Assembly: GCA_964035575.1 (NCBI GenBank)
Contig: OZ037842.1
Span: 248,001 to 312,000, forward strand
Reading direction: 5' to 3'
DNA: 64,000 bases
Source: Rhynchopus sp. YZ270_cl-10
Lineage: Eukaryota > Euglenozoa > Diplonemea > Diplonemida > Diplonemidae
Both the position numbers and the translations under genes were made by a program. The notes under the pieces are model-generated. The model did not search any database. It was given only the letters and a program-made list of their open reading frames with translations, and was not told the DNA's origin. Of this stretch, positions 52,771-62,185 are shown piece after piece (position 1 is the first letter of the stretch; each line of letters starts with the position of its first letter).

Positions 52771-53817
52771 CTATAAGGAAGCCTGCGATTGCACATCCAT
52801 TTCCGTTCCTCCTGGCATGTCTGCTTCTGCTTCTGGGTATGGGGTGGAGGCACGTTGGTACCACAAGAAGAAGCCGCCAAAGGCAGCACCAACGAGAACC
52901 ACTGCAGTGCATATCCCAATGACGACACCTACCTTTTGTGTGGACATTGCTGTCGTTGATGGCGATACGGTGTCTGAAGGTGTCTCTGTTGGGGAATCTG
53001 TTTCAGGAATGCATTCAAACATCATGTCAAACCCACCACGGAGAAACCCCTTTTGAACCCTTTTTCCTTCGGGTTTTATGTCAATATACACGACTAGGAG
53101 GGGAGCAGGGAACACCGCATCCCCTGGAATGGTGTCACCACGTCCACTCCATACCCGGTGAGACTGTACCCCGTCTACTCCTGGTTGTAGTCCGCGGAGT
53201 TCGACGGTGACATCAGCGGATAAATTGAATGCTAGCCAATGAAGACGGACGTCACCTTCGCAATCAATTCGCCAGCATGAATAGGTTGTGTCGATGGTTT
53301 GGATTGTTTGCTTTGGGTATGATACAGCTCCTCCTTCTGCGTCGATGCGAAGGCCGAGGCAGAGGGGGAACGGAAAGCCAGAGGGAGACGGAGTCCCTGG
53401 CACTGCAGTAGCGTTGACGCAGGTCACTCCCAGGACAGCAAGGAAGGCGTCGCTACCCAGTGAACGTGACACATTCGCTGTGATAACAGCAGGGGTAGTA
53501 AAGGACAGACCTCTCGTATCCACCGAGTCGTTCTGCCCAGCAGTACCAAAGACATGAACAAACCTCTCCTCCATGCTGTACACATCCACCGCCGTTCCGT
53601 ACGCGCTGTTGCCTACCTCTAACGACCCCAACACCACGCGTTCGCCATGGCCGCAGTTCACCCTCCAGCATGTAAACCCTGGGCTCAAAGGAAATTGTGT
53701 AATACCAGTGCTACTTCCGAGGCATTCTGGTGGAAATGGAAGGGGTGTAGGTGGTGCTGCGACGGTCATGTGGCATGTGAACAACAGCAAGGCTGCGGCA
53801 ACCCCGCAGTGGGGCAT
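52771..53817 (-). CDS. Type I membrane protein with two CW-motif ectodomains
   Basis: 348 residues, ATG at 53817. Signal peptide (GVAAALLLFTCHMTVAA), then two related extracellular domains, a Thr/Ser/Pro-rich stalk, one transmembrane helix (VGVVIGICTAVVLVGAAFGG) and a short acidic cytoplasmic tail. Domain 1 (about residues 30-140) has CLGSSTGITQF ... FTCWRVNCGHGE; domain 2 (about 150-270) has CLGLRIDAEGG ... YSCWRIDCEGD. Both share Cys-Trp-Arg-[IV]-x-Cys and end with a further Cys. The protein at 36357-36968 has one copy of the same core. Beta-rich composition suggests a jelly-roll or pre-peptidase-like fold, which is inference. No named family is recognised. Confidence 0.8.
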   Translation of the reverse strand: MPHCGVAAALLLFTCHMTVAAPPTPLPFPPECLGSSTGITQFPLSPGFTCWRVNCGHGERVVLGSLEVGNSAYGTAVDVYSMEERFVHVFGTAGQNDSVDTRGLSFTTPAVITANVSRSLGSDAFLAVLGVTCVNATAVPGTPSPSGFPFPLCLGLRIDAEGGAVSYPKQTIQTIDTTYSCWRIDCEGDVRLHWLAFNLSADVTVELRGLQPGVDGVQSHRVWSGRGDTIPGDAVFPAPLLVVYIDIKPEGKRVQKGFLRGGFDMMFECIPETDSPTETPSDTVSPSTTAMSTQKVGVVIGICTAVVLVGAAFGGFFLWYQRASTPYPEAEADMPGGTEMDVQSQASL

Positions 53818-53987
53818 GGGTAGTGTGGTGGCGCAATTTTTTGTTTTGTTTGATCTGTGGGTGGGGGGGTTTGTGTGGGTGCATGGAAGAAAAATGGTGT
53901 GCTTTATAATGTAGGGTTGTTAGCGGGTTTTTCGAACCAAGAGCCAAAAGAAAGAAAGGTTGGAAAGTTGCTGCCTAGCCTGACAAG

Positions 53988-54045
53988 AAAGAGACGTTGA
54001 AAAATGCCAAAAACGTCTCACCATACTTCGCGGACGCAGACACCG
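53988..54045 (+). repeat. Module C
   Basis: GACGTTGAAAAATGCCAAAA, ACGTCTCACCATACTTCGCG, GACGCAGACACC. Confidence 0.55.
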
Positions 54046-54141
54046 TTCAAGAAAAGAGGGTTGGCAGCATGCATGACCATGGGTATTGAATTGACATCGC
54101 GTTTTCCTGGCATGCATGATTGACATCGTTTAAAAAAAGTT

Positions 54142-54178
54142 GACTTGAAACACAACAGCACTCTCCGTGACAGTGTCT
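54142..54178 (+). repeat. Module D-like left arm
   Basis: TTGAAACACAACAGCACTCT, CCGTGACAGTGTC. The outer pair is ACAC/GTGT where other copies have TACA/TGTA. Confidence 0.5.
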
Positions 54179-54487
54179 AAAAAAAAATACCGAGCGCTAC
54201 TTTCTGAGAAATTTTTGGGATCGTTTGGGCACAACAACAAATAATAACGCAGGAAGGCTCACTAGATACGCGGCAAAAAACACATTATCACCAGGTAGCC
54301 ATTCTATTCATGCAAAACGCTACGAATAAAAGCAAAAGGAAACATGCCTCTCGCTCAACACATTCTTTTTCACAATCATGCGGTAACACACTGGGTAAAG
54401 GCGCCAAAGAGAAGGTATCCGCAACTGAGTAGATAGAAAATTGGGGGGAAAGCCAGGGAGGGAAAAGAAAAAGGAAAAAGTTGATCA

Positions 54488-54716
54488 GATGCTAGTATCC
54501 TGAGTCTCGCTTTGCTTAGTCTCTTTAAACTCATTAACCCTCATATCCTGTCTAGCGCCGGTAACGCTGACAATTAGAGTAGTGGGCTTCGCGTAGCCAA
54601 AGAGGTGTTGAGCCTGTTCGGCGCATTGAATTATGCACTCTTTTAAAAGAACAGAGTTAATAGAGGGATTGTGAATATTTGGGTAGTGAACCTGAGCCTC
54701 ACGTGCTCTGTATGTA
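54488..54716 (+). repeat. Two diverged module B-like hairpins
   Basis: 54488-54528 reads AGATGCTAGTATCCTGAGTC then TCGCTTTGCTTAGTCTCTT. 54690-54716 reads GTGAACCTGAGCCTCACGTG then CTCTG; here the stem is GAGC/GCTC with loop CTCACGT. Confidence 0.45.
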
Positions 54717-56239
54717 TAAAGAATCTTTCACCAAACATGGTCAACGCAGCGAAGGACCCACAGCCAGAACACTCGGAACGGAAGTTCCGAACCGGGGGAG
54801 AGAGAGAGCTCGCTGCATTGCAGTTGCTGTCCATAGGGAGCAACTATAAAATAATTCTGTCCACCAGGCGTGCAGCATTCTGCAGGCAGACAGCATGTGC
54901 AGCAGGGACATGCTGTGGAAAAAAACCGAACACGCATTCGCAAAATAGCAAGATAGAACCAAGTCTCGCAAAGACTCAGCCACCTTGGGGATGTCAGAAG
55001 CTTAAACTTAAGGGAAGAAAAATATAATCAAACACGAATAAACCTGAGTGAGGCATCTCCCGTTGCAAACCGTTGCTTCTGCACTGGTGTGCCGAAGGCG
55101 CAATTCTGCCGAAGAACGGGTACGGATAGGAGGAACGGAAAAAAAAAACAAAACTCGCCGTTGAAGAACACCAAAGAAAAAAGTTACACACGACAACAAA
55201 ATACAAAAATAGATGTCGTAAGATGAACGCCTCATAGCTGTATAGACAAAAAAAAATGATCGAGATTAACTTTTTTTTTAAGATGGAGTCCACCAGCGTC
55301 GTCTCCTCAAAAAAAAAACCCCCCCAAAAAAATTACAAGATGATGTGCTCCTGCACATTTAAAAGAAAGCGGGTTATCGAACCCCAGAAAGCACTTCATT
55401 GGTATGCACACGGTTACCACGAGGGAGGTTGTAAGCAGGAATTTAACCCCAACCAGAATGGGAGGAATAAGCTTGCCTGACAGAATTCAAAGAAACATAA
55501 CGCGAAAAGTGGGGCAGGAGGGGGGTGTAACATGAACAGTTTATAAGATGTTAAGCCACCTTTTGTATTCAGAGAAAAACGTAGGTGGCATTTCTTCTTT
55601 CTCATCAGATTAAGGGAAACACAGGGGACAACGGCCCCGGGCAGATAGCGTTGTGCCTGCCACTGTGTGGTAGGTTCGGGTTTAAAAAAAAACAAGTAAT
55701 TGCTATCGGAAAAAAAACGGGGTGTGATGTGGAACTCCATCCTGTAGAAATAATCTACAACACGCCCAGCATTCTGCTCTTCTGCAGGTATGCTAACGCT
55801 CTTCGTACGCTGCCAGACCCACTGGGACGCCAGCATCTGAAACGTTCAAGAAGGGGGGCTGTCCTCTTCGTCCAGCACCATCTGCTCGATAGCGTTGTTG
55901 GACGCCCGCTCGGCAGGCTCGGCGTGGTCCAGCTCGTTTTTGCCCACAGGCTCCCCACATTGTCGTCGTCGTTGGAGCAGTGCGGAAGGAACACAGAATG
56001 CACAGACTACAACACATCGATCACACCAGGCGCATCAGCACCTCCAGCAAATCGCCAGGATGCTACGGTGGTTTCGAAAATCGCGCGGAGTTTTCCACAG
56101 CACACCCCGCTTTTTTCTTAGCAATTACTTGTCCTTGTTGTTATTGTTGTTTTCAACCACCTTCCTTCAACCCTTGTAGGATCAGTTGTTATTTTTTTCG
56201 CGAAAACATGAAATTACACATTTCAAGAGAACAAATTAA

Positions 56240-56425
56240 AAAGGGTCCTTATTTGCATTTTTGGGCTCCGCCCGTGCAGTGGTGGGGTCAATCTCGAAAA
56301 TTGGACAATTTTTTGACCACTTAAATTTTGAGAAATATGAGCCCGGTTCCTTATACGTGGGGCCCATTTTCGGCTAAAATTTTCCTCAAAATCTGGTTTT
56401 GTAAAATTGACCCTTTACTCCCCCC
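56240..56425 (+). repeat. Dispersed repeat, copy 2
   Basis: Matches 25300-25470: CCCGTGCAGTGGTGGGGTCA, TTTTTTGACCACTTAAATTT, ATTTTCGGCTAAAATTTTCC. Confidence 0.7.
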
Positions 56426-56511
56426 CCACATCGATTTCAATACTATACCTTACTTCACCTACGGTTGCCCTTACAGGGGGGTGAAGGAAGGTAAGTTGAA
56501 AAGAAAAGTTT

Positions 56512-56547
56512 ATAAGATGACCCTAAGCCTCTCGTGCTTAGTCACCT
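56512..56547 (+). repeat. Module B hairpin, consensus copy
   Basis: AAGATGACCCTAAGC, loop CTCTCGT, GCTTAGTCACCT. TGA pairs with TCA below the CTAAGC/GCTTAG stem. Directly followed by module C. Confidence 0.7.
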
Positions 56548-56551
56548 AAAA

Positions 56552-56601
56552 AAAGAGAAGTTGAAAGTGCAAACGCCTCACCGCATCGGCGGACGCAGGG
56601 A
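56552..56601 (+). repeat. Module C
   Basis: GTTGAAAGTGCAAACGCCTC, ACCGCATCGGCGGACGCAGG. Confidence 0.7.
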
Positions 56602-57068
56602 CTATCTACCTTACTTCACAATTGGGTGAACCTACAAGGGGTGAAGGAAGGTTGTGGGAAAGAGAGAGAGGGATAGAGAGAGAAGCTCATTCAAAGGCAT
56701 GTCAACTGGAGGGCTTTCTAGCCTATTCTTTCGAGTTCACCAATATGCTTCGTGTGTCCTAAGACCAGCAAACCTAAACACACGAATTGTCCCGTACTAT
56801 TCGACCCCCGACCCGAGAAAATAAATGTGGAGTTTAATTTTGAAGAAAAAAGATATTCAAAAATACTTTCTGGTTGATGAAAGAAAGCGCAATATTTGCA
56901 AAAATAAATGATGAAAATAGGGAAACAAAACGCGACAAACCAACGAAAGTGGTGTCTCATCGCAATCGTCTTGAGATATTTGTTCAACAACCAGAGCCCC
57001 AGGAAAGATGCTCTACCAGCTCAGTTGGGTGGCAACTGCTGGGTGAAAGGGGTGCTCAGGTTATTAAG

Positions 57069-58559
57069 CTACCTGGCTAGTTCTGGTATGCGGAACGTTG
57101 TGGATGTCTCTGTCGCAATGCTGGTGCGATCGTTGTCGATGTCGTTGTCGTGGTCGGCCATCTCCACTTCCTGCATGCCAGCGTACTTCGGTGTACCCCT
57201 CCGCATGCACAACCACACCACAGCCGCACCAATGACAACGCCGCCAAGAGCACCCACAAGACCGCTCACCGCAACGGACAGCGCACTGTAGCCTTCGTTG
57301 CTGCCTGCTGTTCCCGTTAAGGGGGTTGGCGACACCGTTGTGTTTGGTGATGTTGTGTTTCGCGCAAGACTCGCTGGGGCTGTTGTATTAGGTGCAAGGG
57401 TGCGTGGTGCTGTTGTGTTTGGTGCAAGGGTGCGTGGTGCCGTCGTGTTTGGTGCGAGGGTTGCTGGCGACGTTGTGTTAGGCGCAAGAGTCGCTGGCGA
57501 TGTCGTGTTTGGTGCAAGGGTCGCTGGCATGTCTGTAGGCAGGGAAGGTTCGGATGTGGGTTCGATAGGTGCAATAGTGTCGGGTGCATGGGTCCGCAGC
57601 CACATATCATGGCACTCCTCCATCCTGACAAAGCCGTAGTGGTTCTGCGAATAGTACGAAATTATCCTGTCCAGCAGAGAGTCCCCTTCTGGGTCGGAGT
57701 CGTTAGGGAACGCCCAATCGTGCATAAGCACGATCGACGCTGTGCCGTACTGCTGCGACGTCGCTTCGTGGAGAAACCTCGAAAAGATTTCGTCCGTTGT
57801 ACCACCCCTCCAATCATTTGTGTCAACATTCCAGTTTACCATCGCTGTGTACCCTTTGGAAAGAACCTGGCGAACGTTTTCCAACGACACTTCCCCTTTT
57901 GGGGGGCGCACGAAGGCCAGCTGGTTCTCCTTTTTGATTGACATCGTATCGGCATCGACACATGCCTTAGAACTGGGGGTGTCATCTTGCTCGACTCCGT
58001 CACGCAAATCCCTGCACAGACAGGTCTTGTACCATCGCTGCAAAGTGTCTAACTCAAATTCAACACTCTCTGGCGTCATACTCGCAAAGACCGCATGTGT
58101 CCAAGAATGGTGCTGAATGGAGTGCCCCTCATCAATCGCACGCTTCACCAAATCACATTTTTCCGCATGCTTCCCGTGAACCAACTCTGTCATATTCGGG
58201 TGCATGCGTTCGGCTTCGGACAACATGATACCAACTGTAATGAAAAACGTTGCTTTGACGTCTCGACGTTTCAGCACTTCGAGCACTTTCTCAATTTGTC
58301 CTGGCCGTGGACCGTCATCGAACGTAAGCGCTGTGACCTTGTTCTCACCACATGATGCCATGAAGCCCTGTGGCGGCGGTCCACCTAGAACCTCTCCGTA
58401 TCGAAGTGGCTGTGCGCGCTGGGATGGCATCAGGTTCTGCACTGCGGTGCTTAGCGCGTCGTTTCGTTCTACCCCCTCCAGCATGCGGTGCAGATACAAC
58501 GCATAGGATGAGTCGTCCACAGCAGACACTGCTGCTGACAACAGAAGCACCTTCCACAT
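57069..58559 (-). CDS. Membrane-anchored polysaccharide (chitin) deacetylase, NodB domain, second copy
   Basis: 496 residues, ATG at 58559. Order: signal peptide (MWKVLLLSAAVSA), a 50-residue leader, NodB domain about 75-320, a Thr/Pro stalk, one transmembrane helix (GALGGVVIGAAVVWLCM) and a 50-residue acidic tail rich in Asp/Asn/Thr. Catalytic motifs are complete: TFDDGP (79-84), HSIQHHSWTH, VRPPKGEV, NWNVDTNDW, IVLMHDW. The NodB core aligns along its length with the protein at 45752-47125, so the two are paralogues, but stalk and tail are unrelated. The stalk holds about seven copies of a ten-residue unit like TLAPNTTSPA (DNA 57350-57530, period 30), each with an N-glycosylation site. It likely acts on chitin or another N-acetylglucosamine polymer at the cell surface. 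Confidence 0.93.
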   Translation of the reverse strand: MWKVLLLSAAVSAVDDSSYALYLHRMLEGVERNDALSTAVQNLMPSQRAQPLRYGEVLGGPPPQGFMASCGENKVTALTFDDGPRPGQIEKVLEVLKRRDVKATFFITVGIMLSEAERMHPNMTELVHGKHAEKCDLVKRAIDEGHSIQHHSWTHAVFASMTPESVEFELDTLQRWYKTCLCRDLRDGVEQDDTPSSKACVDADTMSIKKENQLAFVRPPKGEVSLENVRQVLSKGYTAMVNWNVDTNDWRGGTTDEIFSRFLHEATSQQYGTASIVLMHDWAFPNDSDPEGDSLLDRIISYYSQNHYGFVRMEECHDMWLRTHAPDTIAPIEPTSEPSLPTDMPATLAPNTTSPATLAPNTTSPATLAPNTTAPRTLAPNTTAPRTLAPNTTAPASLARNTTSPNTTVSPTPLTGTAGSNEGYSALSVAVSGLVGALGGVVIGAAVVWLCMRRGTPKYAGMQEVEMADHDNDIDNDRTSIATETSTTFRIPELAR

Positions 58560-58643
58560 AGTGAAAGGGTGTTGTGGGGTGTCTGGGAAAAGGGGTGGGG
58601 GGTTGTGGGGGGGAAGGGGGGGGAGAAAGGATATGATTTTTCC

Positions 58644-59252
58644 ATGACTCAGACCCAGAGGGACTGTCAGTGCAAGGGTAAGGATTGCACGTTCCAGTGT
58701 ATGTTCAACGTAGATGATCCTGATAGGCAGAGGCTACACCCCTTCTACCGACACGCTTGTGAGTGTAAGGCCGCGCAAGCCGCCGTAGGGACGGATGACT
58801 TTTTGTTCATACAAACTCTGCGCAACAAGGCCTTAGCGTCTTCGAAGAGAGGGAAGGCAAAAGAGAAGGATGCAGCGGAGAAACGGGATGAGGAGGAAGA
58901 CCTCCTGAAGCAGCAGCAAAGTCAAACACTCTCGTTTTTTGGCTTTACGCCACCCAGAAGGAAGGATTCACCGAACAAAGATTCAAAGAAAGGAACAAAG
59001 AGGGAAGCCACACGGGTGAGAGAGGGTGGTGATTCAGTACGGCAAGTGCTGGTGTATGATGGAAAAGGAAAAAGGAAAAAAGAAATGAAAGGGAAAGGAA
59101 AAGGAAAAGGAAAAGGAAAAGGAAGAAAAGCCTACACAGTCCCGCCTATAATTAATAGCGTTTTATTTTATAAAATCCTAATTAGTGACGTTCTAATTTA
59201 TAAAGGGAAGCCTCTTTTTTACTTTCAACGGATGTCATCCGTCCGATTTTGA
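58644..59252 (+). CDS. Orphan Cys/Lys-rich frame, truncated by a repeat insertion
   Basis: From ATG at 58644 (MTQTQRDCQCKGKDC) about 165 residues look protein-like: a Cys/His cluster (CQCKGKDCTFQCMF ... RHACECK), a charged helix (KRGKAKEKDAAEKRDEEED), then QSQTLSFFGFTPPRRK and a Lys/Gly run from a GGAAAA microsatellite. The last 38 codons lie inside the inverted-repeat element starting at 59136, so the native end is lost. It starts 85 bases from the start of the deacetylase gene, head to head. It could be the front of a mobile-element protein (zinc-finger plus SFF motif) or a disrupted host gene. Not recognised. Confidence 0.4.
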   Translation: MTQTQRDCQCKGKDCTFQCMFNVDDPDRQRLHPFYRHACECKAAQAAVGTDDFLFIQTLRNKALASSKRGKAKEKDAAEKRDEEEDLLKQQQSQTLSFFGFTPPRRKDSPNKDSKKGTKREATRVREGGDSVRQVLVYDGKGKRKKEMKGKGKGKGKGKGRKAYTVPPIINSVLFYKILISDVLIYKGKPLFYFQRMSSVRF

Positions 59253-59432
59253 GAAACCCCCCCCCTCCCCCCCCCGGAGAAGATTGTAAATTTGGCAACC
59301 TGAAGTTTTCGGCTTTTGGACAGACGTAAAAAAATTCGAAAACCAGCGGAAGTGGATTTCCGAGCTCCCCGCTTTTCACCACAAAAAAAATCGACCACTT
59401 TAGTGGAGTAGAAGTTAATTTAAAGTGGCTCC

Positions 59433-60399
59433 AGTACACAGTACACAGTACACAGTACACAGTACACAGTACACAGTACACAGTACACAGTACACAGTAC
59501 ACAGTACACAGTACACAGTACACAGTACACAGTACACAGTACACAGTACACAGTACACAGTACACAGTACACAGTACACAGTACACAGTACACAGTACAC
59601 AGTACACAGTACACAGTACACAGTACACAGTACACAGTACACAGTACACAGTACACAGTACACAGTACACAGTACACAGTACACAGTACACAGTACACAG
59701 TACACAGTACACAGTACACAGTACACAGTACACAGTACACAGTACACAGTACACAGTACACAGTACACAGTACACAGTACACAGTACACAGTACACAGTA
59801 CACAGTACACAGTACACAGTACACAGTACACAGTACACAGTACACAGTACACAGTACACAGTACACAGTACACAGTACACAGTACACAGTACACAGTACA
59901 CAGTACACAGTACACAGGACACAGTACACAGTACACAGTACACAGTACACAGTACACAGTACACAGTACACAGTACACAGTACACAGTACACAGTACACA
60001 GTACACAGTACACAGTACACAGTACACAGTACACAGTACACAGTACACAGTACACAGTACACAGTACACAGTACACAGTACACAGTACACAGTACACAGT
60101 ACACAGTACACAGTACACAGTACACAGTACACAGTACACAGTACACAGTACACAGTACACAGTACACAGTACACAGTACACAGTACACAGTACACAGTAC
60201 ACAGTACACAGTACACAGTACACAGTACACAGTACACAGTACACAGTACACAGTACACAGTACACAGTACACAGTACACAGTACACAGTACACAGTACAC
60301 AGTACACAGTACACAGTACACAGTACACAGTACACAGTACACAGTACACAGTACACAGTACACAGTACACAGTACACAGTACACAGTACACAGTACAGT
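59433..60399. repeat. Heptanucleotide tandem array (GTACACA)n, about 138 copies
   Basis: The array is almost perfectly uniform for 967 bases; the one variant I noticed is a T-to-G near 59918. Direct copies of GAAGTYAATTTAAAG followed by GGCTCC stand just before and just after the array. Seven is not a multiple of three and no frame meets a stop, so all six frames are open and give spurious proteins of 320-400 residues. Confidence 0.95.
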
Positions 60400-60519
60400 G
60401 AAGTCAATTTAAAGGCTCCATGGGTCTTTATACAGTAACGTATAGGGGTCGGCTCCACCAAAAGTTGCGTACCGTGGAGTGTGTTCCTGAATAAAAAAAA
60501 TGGTCGGAATTGAAAGATT

Positions 60520-60783
60520 ACCTACCCCCCCCCGTGTATATGTCCTGTGCATATGTCCGTGTTGGTCGAGGCTCGGACATATACACATGTTTTCGGACAT
60601 ATGCACATGCCGTAGTATACTACAGTGTACAGCGGCAAAAACCCATTCCGAGCTTTCGGCCCCGCACGTTTGGCGGGGCATCTCCCCTATATGTGTATAT
60701 GTCCGGAAAATTTTCAGAAAAGTGCCGGACATATACACATCAAAATGGGTCCGGACATATACACGGGGGGGGGGGGGGTAGGT
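60520..60783. repeat. MITE with poly-C/G ends and CATATACAC subrepeats
   Basis: Ends ACCTACCCCCCC ... GTGTATATGTCC and their inverse. GGACATATACAC or its complement recurs about six times inside, so several hairpins are possible. Confidence 0.6.
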
Positions 60784-61450
60784 AGTAAAAAAAAAAATCC
60801 AAAGGAAAAAAAGCGAAAACCTTCTTCAAAAGAAATCCAACTTAGAGACGCCACTGTGCTGCGACCCAAAGAGGAGGTTTTCTTAAGGAATTCCTTAAGA
60901 AACCTGCGTAGAAACGTTCCCAAAGGGGGTACCACAGCCAAAAATCACCTAACCATCCACAGAGGCATAAAAAAAATCGTGCGACCCCGGAATTGAACGT
61001 TTTCGTAACCGATCTTTCCAAATAAATAAAATTCGAAAAAAAAATTCATAAAATCCATGTGACCACGGTTTTGTACTAGACCCCCCCGTTGCCAAATTAC
61101 CAAACTTGTCCGCTCACCCCCCCGGAGACCCCCCCCTCCCCCCCCGGATGACATCCGTTGAAAGTAAAAAAGAGGCTTCCCAAAGTCGTAAATTAATTTA
61201 TTTTTCGGGGGAATACTAAGTTATTGAATTTATTTTCCCCGGCGGAGCCGAAATTTTTTTTTCGCCTGCACAAGTGACGACGGGTTTGTGCGGGTTCTGT
61301 TGGAGGGATATGTGGAAAAGGAGGTGTGTAATCAGTGATACACGGAAGTAAAAAACGGTGCGGTCGGTGGTGGCTGTGCGTATGCGCATGCCGTTCACCT
61401 GCATGGTCTATTTCGCCCACGAGATGAAGAGACCTGGCACCAGGAGTCGG

Positions 61451-61905
61451 TTACACCGAACCACCATCCCCCTCGCAAGCGACGCAAATCGGTTGGCTGT
61501 TGAACTTGCGGGTCATCCCCGTATGGTTGAGAAACCTCTTCAGCTCCTCGGGGTTCAAAAGAGCCTTGGGTGAAGTACGAACCGCTCTCTTGTGGGTTTT
61601 GTACTTGGAGATGGTGGGAGCAGAAATATAGCGTCCTGGGTGAGCGTCATTCCACCACGCCATCACATCAGCGTGCGGTCTATCATCAGTGCCTGCGTCC
61701 GCCGATGAACGGTGAGGTTGGCACTTTCAACTTCTCTGTCATCCGCCATGGCGTCGTCTGTGATGGTGACAATCTCCGGGGCGGTGAGGACAGCCTGCTC
61801 GACGATGGTCACATCTTCGCCATCTTTCTTTCATTTTTCCGTTCATTCCGTGGTGGAGACAGACACGATGGTCGGAGAGAAAGATGCAGATAGTCTGGTA
61901 GAGAT
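61451..61905 (-). pseudogene. Decayed coding relic interrupted by a C module
   Basis: Two protein-like stretches on the minus strand: TIVEQAVLTAPEIVTITDDA (about 61740-61820) and, after the C module, DVMAWWNDAHPGRYISAPTI with SKYKTHKRAVRTSPKALLNP. The second resembles a helix-turn-helix such as those of pogo/CENP-B-type transposases. Frames differ and stops intervene. Family uncertain. Confidence 0.35.
61686..61733 (-). repeat. Module C on the minus strand
   Basis: The plus strand reads AGTGCCTGCGTCCGCCGATG, AACGGTGAGG. One of only two modules on the gene strand. Confidence 0.65.
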
Positions 61906-62044
61906 TTAGAGTGGGATTTGGGTGGGCAAGCTGTAATTTATAAAATCTTAATTAGTGACGTTCTAATTTATAAAGTCGCTAATTAAATATTTTCAGATTT
62001 GGTCGAATTTATAAATTAGAAATTCACTAATTAGAGGCGGGACT

Positions 62045-62081
62045 GTAAGATGACCCTAAGCCTCTCGTGCATAGTCACCTG
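62045..62081 (+). repeat. Module B hairpin
   Basis: GTAAGATGACCCTAAGCCTC, TCGTGCATAGTCACCT. Confidence 0.65.
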
Positions 62082-62185
62082 AAAGGGAAGAAGAAACAGC
62101 CCGATTGAGAAAATCTTGAAAGAAGAATATTTTCGAAGAGAAAAAAAAAAGGTGGATATTTTGTACAAAAAAAATTGGCTAGGAA

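Larger units (their letters stand above)
53818..57068. other. Spacer with modules, a dispersed repeat and a weak coding relic
   Basis: Holds a C module, D- and B-like hairpins, and the repeat at 56240-56425. On the minus strand near 55860-55980 a stretch reads PVGKNELDHAEPAERASNNA, protein-like but without a start and broken after about 60 codons. No gene is claimed. Confidence 0.45.
59205..61181. mobile_element. Inner inverted-repeat element carrying the heptamer array
   Basis: Inverted ends begin GGGAAGCCTCTTTTTTACTT and match for about 37 bases (through TCATCCG). AAA flanks both sides (59202-59204 and 61182-61184). Comparison with the uninterrupted segment at 61950-61970 confirms insertion with a 3-base duplication. 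Inside are block alpha (59343-59415, inverted), the heptamer array, a MITE (60520-60783) and block beta (60960-60996, inverted). No transposase. Confidence 0.7.
59136..62046. mobile_element. Outer inverted-repeat element split by a later insertion
   Basis: Ends ACAGTCCCGCC and GGCGGGACTGT. The AT-rich left part (TAATTAGTGACGTTCTAATT) recurs intact at 61931-61975, showing the sequence before interruption. The right end abuts TA as in Tc1/mariner relatives; the left has TACA, so the target duplication is uncertain. The right end directly meets a B module. Confidence 0.6.

Noticed and set aside
59433-60399. Telomere-like repeat
   Set aside because: The unit is a heptamer but neither strand is G-rich in the way telomere repeats are, and the array lies inside a transposable element.
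59182-60461. Open frames of 320-400 codons on both strands
   Set aside because: They are products of the GTACACA array, which is open in all six frames; the proteins are pure heptapeptide repeats.
14735-62081. Modules B-E as tRNA genes
   Set aside because: The CTCTCGT loop resembles an anticodon loop, but no module contains a full cloverleaf or internal A and B boxes.
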